A stretch of DNA of 64,000 nt from Eretmocerus hayati (lineage: Eukaryota > Arthropoda > Insecta > Hymenoptera > Aphelinidae): NCBI GenBank assembly GCA_029851415.1, contig CM056742.1, positions 62,258,454-62,322,453 of the forward strand, written 5' to 3'. The notes beneath the pieces are model-generated. The model searched no databases, was not told the origin of the DNA, and saw nothing but the letters and a program-made list of their open reading frames with translations. Each line of letters starts with the position of its first letter. The stretch's first letter is position 1. A program made the translations under genes and the position numbers. Shown here piece after piece: positions 58,729 to 64,000 of this stretch.

Positions 58729-58783
58729 TTTCCTTGTAAGTAGTGGCCCTATACTTTCTGGAAAGAGAAGGGTTGGTACTGTC

Positions 58784-58993
58784 TTAGCATCTATGACTTT
58801 CAATGTTCGTAAGGAAGATCGTTATATTTTTAGACACAAGTTCTGGTAATACTCCACGGAAGGCTTCGACTATCTCTTCTTCTCTCTTATCGAAAGTCTT
58901 CCTCAGCTTTTGACACCTACGCACCCTTTCCCATATCTCATCTCTCCAAAGAGGGTAGTTTGCGTCTATGTTCATATTTTCTAAAGTTGTCAT
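58784..58993 (-). CDS. Small charged protein, unassigned (70 aa)
   Basis: First frame of the cluster. I chose the Met at 58993 because upstream codons (to 59047) fall into the palindrome repeat. The protein is helical-looking and rich in Arg, Glu and Lys (EIWERVRRCQKLRKTFDKRE), with no signal peptide or known domain. It ends 55 bp before the F-type gene start. A weak acceptor-like GCTTCAG precedes the ATG by about 20 nt. It could be the remnant of a longer upstream gene cut by the repeats. Confidence 0.4.
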   Translation of the reverse strand: MTTLENMNIDANYPLWRDEIWERVRRCQKLRKTFDKREEEIVEAFRGVLPELVSKNITIFLTNIESHRC

Positions 58994-59004
58994 GATATTC
59001 TTGG

Positions 59005-59400
59005 GGTACCTGAAGCTAGCGAACACTAACTCACGAATCGGGCCCAAACCAATTTCACTTTTTATTACTATTTTATTACTAATTTATTACCAAAGAAAGA
59101 AATTTATTACCGGTCATGGGCCCGAAATACGAGAGTTTTCGCTAGCGGAAGCTTACGCTAGCGAACACGTGGCCGGGGAAAGATCGTACGGGAATGTGCA
59201 ATAGCTCATTTTTTATTACCTTTTTATTACTCTCAGAATACGTCCTCAAAATATGCGTGTGATATGATTCAGCTGGAATATGATGGTTTTCGCTAGCGTA
59301 AGCTTACGCTAGCGAACACCATATACAGGCGTAGCTTCCAGGACACTCAGAACTACACAGAATTTTATTACTTTTTTATTACTCTCGGAAGGTATAGTCG
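59005..59400. repeat. ~150-bp units carrying a 28-bp palindrome
   Basis: A perfect 28-bp palindrome (half-site TTCGCTAGCGTAAG, HindIII site at centre) lies at 59289-59316. A copy with one mismatch lies at 59138-59165, and a half copy at about 59015-59026. Between them are TTTTTATTACT-type blocks. The AATTTATTACCGGTCATGGG segment at 59101 resembles the start of the adjacent satellite monomer. Confidence 0.85.
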
Positions 59401-59599
59401 AGATAGTCCCGAGACCAAGCGGAAACCGATATTTGGGCCTGAGGCTGGACGAGAGCTGGAGCGGGGCGAGATGAGAAATATATGATAGACTGAGCTACCT
59501 CTGTACAATAACGTGCGAATGAAAAAATTCCATCGCATACGGAAACCTGTCTGACGTTGAGCAGGGTACACATGAGTCTTCAGAGATAATAGAGAATCG

Positions 59600-62500
59600 A
59601 TAACGAATCAGCAAACTCGATCATAGGGCCCAAAACAGGGGAGACCCTGCTTAACGTTATTATAGTCGCAGTCGAGACGTCACGGGGGGATGCCAGAGAG
59701 TCCCAATGGACCCGAAACTCTACAGAACCTTAGATCAAGTGGTGATGAACCATTGATGATGCCCAGATAATTTATTACCAGTCAGCACCCTCGGCTATGG
59801 GGCCCAAAACAGGGAGAAATCGAGCTTTGAGCAGTTATCTGCGCAGTGATGAAGCCACTGTGGGTTGGAGGATGTTCCAATGGACCCGAAACTCTACAGA
59901 ACCTTAGATCGAGTGATTATGTATCATTGATGATGCCCAGGTAATTATTACCAGTCAGCACCCTCGGCTATGGGGCCCAAAACAGGGAGGAATCGAGCTT
60001 TGAGCAATTATCTGCCCAGTTATGACGCCACTGTGGGTTGTAGGATGTTCCAATGGACCCGAAACACCACAAAACGCTAGATCAAGTAGTCACGTACTAC
60101 CTCTGATGCCCAGAGAATTTATTACCAGTCAGCACCCTCGGCTATGGGGCCCGAAACAGGGCGAAATCAAGCTTTGAGCAGTTATCTGCGCAGTTATGAC
60201 GCCACTGTGGGTTGTAGGATGTTCCAATGGACCCGAAACTCCACAAAACCCTAGATCAAGTAGTCACGTACTATCTCTGATACCCAGAGAATTTATTACC
60301 AGTCAGCACCCTCAGCTATGGGGCCCGAAACAGGGCGAAATCAAGCTTTGAGCAGTTATCCGCGCAGGTATGAAGCCACTGTGGGTTGTAGGATGTTCCA
60401 ATGGACCCGAACTTCCACAGAACCTTAGATCGAGTGGTGAGGTATCATTGATGATGTCCAGAGAATTTATTACCAGTCAGCACCCTCGGCTATGGGGCCC
60501 AAAACAGGGAGAAATCGAGCTTTGAGCAATTATCTGCCCAGTTATGACGCCACTGTGGTTTGTAGGATGTTCCAATGGACCCGAAACTCCACAAAACCTT
60601 AGATCAAGTAGTCACGTACTATCTTTGATGCCCAGAGAATTTATTACCAGTCAGCACCCTCGGCTATGAGGCCCGAAACAGGGCGAAATCAAGCTTTGAG
60701 TAGTTATCTGCGCAGTTATGACGCCACTGTGGGTTGTAGGATGTTCCAATGGACCCGAAACTTCACAGGACCTTAGACCGAGTAGTCACGTACTATCTCT
60801 GATGCCCAGAGAATTTATTACCAGTCAGCACCCTCGGCTATGGGGCCCAAAACAGGGAGAAATCGAGCTTTGAGCAATTATCTGCCCAGTTATGACGCCA
60901 CTGTGGGTAGTAGGATGTTCCAATGGACCCGAAACCCTAGACCAAGTAGAAACGTACTATCTCTGATAACCAGAGGATTTATTACCAGTCAGCACCCTCG
61001 GCTATGGGGCCCAAAACAGGGCGAAATCAAGCTTTGGGCAGTTATCCGCGCAGTTATGACGCCACTGTGGGTTGTAGGATGTTCCAATGGACCCAAAACT
61101 CTACAGAACCTCAGATTGAGTGATTATGAATCAATGATGATGCCCAGAGAATTCATAACCAGTCAGCATCCTCGGCTATGGGGCCCAAAACAGGGAGGAA
61201 TCGAGCTTTGAGCAATTATCTGCCCAGTTATGACGCCACTGTGGTTTGTAGGATGTTCCAATGGACCCGAAACTCCACAAAACCCTAGATCGAGTAGTCA
61301 CGTACTATCTCTAATGCCCAAAGAATTTATTACCAGTCAGCACCCTCGGCTATGGGGCCCGAAACAGGGTGAAATCAAGCTTTTGGCAGTTATCCGCGCA
61401 GTTATGACGCTACTGTGGGTTGTAGGATGTTCCAATGGACCCGAAACTCTACAGAACCTCAGATCGAGTGATTATGTATCAATGATGATGCCCAGAGAAT
61501 TTATTCCCAGTCAGCACCCTCGGCTATGGGGCCCGAAACAGGGCGAAATCAAGCTTTGAGCAGTTATCTGCGCAGGTATGAAGCCACTGTGGGTTGTAGG
61601 ATGTGCCAATGGACCCGAAACTCTACAGAACCTTAGATCGAGTGATGAGGTATCATTGATGATGCCCAGAGAATGTATTACCAGTCAGCACACTCGGCTA
61701 TGGGGCCCAAAACAGGGAGAAATCGAGCTTCGAGCAATTATCTGCCCAGTTATGACGCCACTGTGGGTTGTAGGATGTTCCAATGGACCCGAAACTCTAC
61801 GAAACCCTAGATCGAGAAGTCACGTACTATCTCTGATGCCCAAAGGATTTATTACCAGTCAGCACCCTCGGCTATGGGGCCCAAAACAGGGCGAAATCAA
61901 GCTTTGGGCAGTTATCCGCGCAGTTATGACGCCACTGTGGGTTGTAGGATGTTCCAATGGACCCAAAACTCTACAGAACCTCAGATCGAGTGATTATGTA
62001 TCAATGATGATGCCCAGAGAATTTATTACCAGTCAGCACCCTCGGCTATGGGGCCCAAAACAGGGAGAAATCGAGCTTTGAGCAATTATCTGCCTAGTTA
62101 TGACGCCACTGTGGGTTGTAGGATGTTCCAATGAACCCGAAACTCCACAAAACCTTAGATCAAAAAGTCACGTACTATCTCTGATGCCCAGAGAATTCAT
62201 TACCAGTCAGCACCCTCGGCTATGAGGCCCGAAACAGGGCGAAATCAAGCTTTGAGCATTTACTCGCGCAGTTATGACGCCACTGTGGGTTGTAGGATGT
62301 TCCAATGGACCCGAAACTCTACAGAACCTTAGACCAAGTAGTCACGTACTATCTCTGATGCCCAGAGAATTTATTACCAGTCAGCACCCTCGGCTATGGG
62401 GCCCAAAACAGGGAGAAATCGAGCTCTGAGCAATTATCTGCCCAGTTATGACGCCACTGTGGGTTGTAGGATGTTCCAATGGACCCGAAACTCCACAAAA

Positions 62501-63990
62501 CCCTAGACCAAGTAGTCACGTACTATCTCTGATGCCCAGAGAATTTATTACCAGTCAGCACCCTCGGCTATGGGGCCCAAAACAGGGCGAAATCAAGCTT
62601 TGGGCAGTTATCCGCGCAGTTATGAAGCCACTGTGGGTTGTAGGATGTTCCAATGGACCCGAAACTCTACAGAACCTTAGATCGAGTGATAGGGTATCAT
62701 TGATGATGCCCAGAGAATTCATTACCAGTCAGCACCCTCGGCTATGGGGCCCAAAACAGGGAGAAATCGAGCTTTGAGCAATTATCTGCCCAGTTGTGAC
62801 GCCACTGTGGGTTGTAGGATGTTCCAATGGACCCGAACTTCACAAAACCCTAGATCGAGTAGTCACGTCCTATCTATGATGCCCAAGGAATTTATTACCA
62901 GTCAGCACCCTCGGCTATGGGGCCCAAAACAGGGCGAAATCGAGCTTTGAGCAGTTATCTGTGCAGTTATGACGCCACTGTGGGTTGTAGGATGTTCCAA
63001 TGGACCCGAAACTCCACGAAACCCTAGATTAAGTAGTCCCGTACTATCTCTGATGCCCAGAGAATTTATTACCAGTCAGCACCCTCGGCTACGGGGCCCG
63101 GAACAGGGCGAAATCAAGCTTTGAGCAGTTATCTGCGCAGTTATGACGCCACTGTGGGTTGTAGGATATTCCAATGGACCCGAAACTCCACAAAACCCTA
63201 GATCAAGTAGTCACGTACTATCTCTGATGCCCAGAGAATTCATTACCAGTCAGCACCCTCGGCTATGGGGCCCAAAACAGGGCGAAATCAAGCTTTGGGC
63301 AGTTATCCGCGCAGTTATGACGCCACTGCGGGTTGTAGGATGTTCCAATGGACCCGAAACTCTACAGAACCTCAGATCAAGTGGTTATGTACCATTGATG
63401 ATGCCCAGAGAATTTATTACCAGTCAGCACCCTCGGCTATGAGTCCCAAAACAGGGCGAAATCGAGCTTTGAGCAGTTATCTGTGCAGTTATGACGCCAC
63501 TGTGGGTTGTAGGATGTTCCAATGTACCCGAAACTTGACGGAACTCTAGATCAAGTAGTCCCGTACTATCTCTGATGCCCAGAGAGTTTATTACCAGTCA
63601 GCACCCTCGGCTATGGGGCCCAAAACAGGGCGAAATCGAGCTTTGCGCAGTCATCTGCGCAGTTATGACGCCACTGTCGGTCGCAAATAGTTCTAATGGA
63701 CCCGAAACTCCACAGATTCATATATCAAGTAGTCACGTACCATCTCCGGAGCTCAAAGAATTCATTACCAGTCAGCACCCTCGGCTATGGGGCCCAAAAC
63801 AGGGCGGGATCCATTTTTCCGCACTGTTATGACTTTAATGGAGGTTGTAGAAAATTCCAACGGATCCACAACTCCACAAAACTCTGGACCTTCCGAGGAG
63901 TTACCTCTCAGAGTGCCCCAAGATCCTTTCACCTGTCGGACCCTCGGCCTTGGGACCCAAAACATGGGAAAATCCTATTCAGACCCATCG
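59600..63990. repeat. 174-bp satellite array, about 25 monomers
   Basis: AGCACCCTCGGCTATGGGGC recurs every 174 bp (for example 60131, 60305, 60479, 60653). Two monomer types differ at diagnostic bases (GGGAGAAATCGAGC with CAATTATCTGCCC, versus GGGCGAAATCAAGC with CAGTTATC(T/C)GCGC) and largely alternate, giving a loose dimer. The two ends are more diverged. Because 174 is divisible by three, a 58-residue peptide repeats through long open frames; these are not genes. The array runs off the right edge of the window. Confidence 0.97.
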
Positions 63991-64000
63991 GGCTGGCTGA

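Noticed and set aside
52881..58993. Integrated baculovirus or nudivirus segment
   Set aside because: IAP and F-type Env alone could suggest it, but no core DNA-virus gene is present, and the LTR-like and splice signals plus the chuvirus-type glycoprotein fit a retroelement better.
60840..63832. Several 85-167 residue open frames on the plus strand
   Set aside because: They are read-through of the 174-bp satellite, whose length is a multiple of three; the peptide simply repeats every 58 residues.

Overview
The window looks like repeat-rich nuclear DNA of an arthropod, most likely an insect. It has AT-rich intergenic DNA, R1-clade and CR1/L2-like non-LTR retrotransposons, relics of Mutator-like and P-element-like DNA transposons, many long palindromic elements, and a 174-bp satellite. 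I see no recognisable ordinary host gene with introns. The species cannot be fixed from this sequence; the R1-clade copies and captured viral envelope genes fit an insect, possibly a hymenopteran, at low confidence.

Layout. 0-21.6 kb: four damaged or truncated R1-clade LINE copies (1.7-3.85, 10.7-12.1, 16.2-18.75 on the minus strand with a long open reverse-transcriptase frame, and 20.3-21.6 kb) and two CR1/L2-like LINE fragments (13.2-14.7 and 18.9-20.3 kb). Between them lie inverted-repeat elements at 3.9-5.3, 6.0-6.7 and 9.0-10.0 kb. 22-35.5 kb: four strong palindromic elements (22.1-23.65, 24.8-25.0, 30.25-33.6, 33.7-35.5 kb). They surround a decayed minus-strand Mutator-like transposase (about 25.3-29.1 kb) that ends in an exonuclease-like domain and is interrupted by an insertion carrying a 5S-rRNA-derived sequence. 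36-41.1 kb: the C-terminal end of a P-element/THAP9-like transposase, a minisatellite-coded acidic reading frame, and a TA-flanked non-autonomous transposon with a second MITE nested in it. 41.9-48.4 kb: tandem repeats, a tandemly duplicated palindrome, and a GC-rich block.

The outstanding region is 48.4-59.05 kb. Six intact, intronless, co-oriented minus-strand reading frames are packed with gaps of about 35-95 bp. In transcription order they are a small 70-residue protein, a baculovirus-F/errantivirus-type envelope protein, an unrelated chuvirus-type envelope glycoprotein, two small Cys-rich (probably zinc-binding) proteins, and an inhibitor-of-apoptosis protein with one BIR and one RING. 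Downstream on the same strand are a polypurine tract, an LTR-like start (TGTAAC), a TATA box with an arthropod initiator, and a possible U5 splice donor. Most of the frames have a splice-acceptor-like sequence just before the ATG. I read this as the 3' (env/accessory) half of an LTR retroelement or endogenous retrovirus-like agent with two different envelope proteins and an apoptosis inhibitor. No gag or pol is in the window: the upstream side runs into palindrome-bearing repeats and then the 174-bp satellite, which fills 59.6-64 kb. If expressed, the two envelope proteins would provide membrane fusion, the IAP would keep the cell alive, and the zinc proteins have no assigned role.
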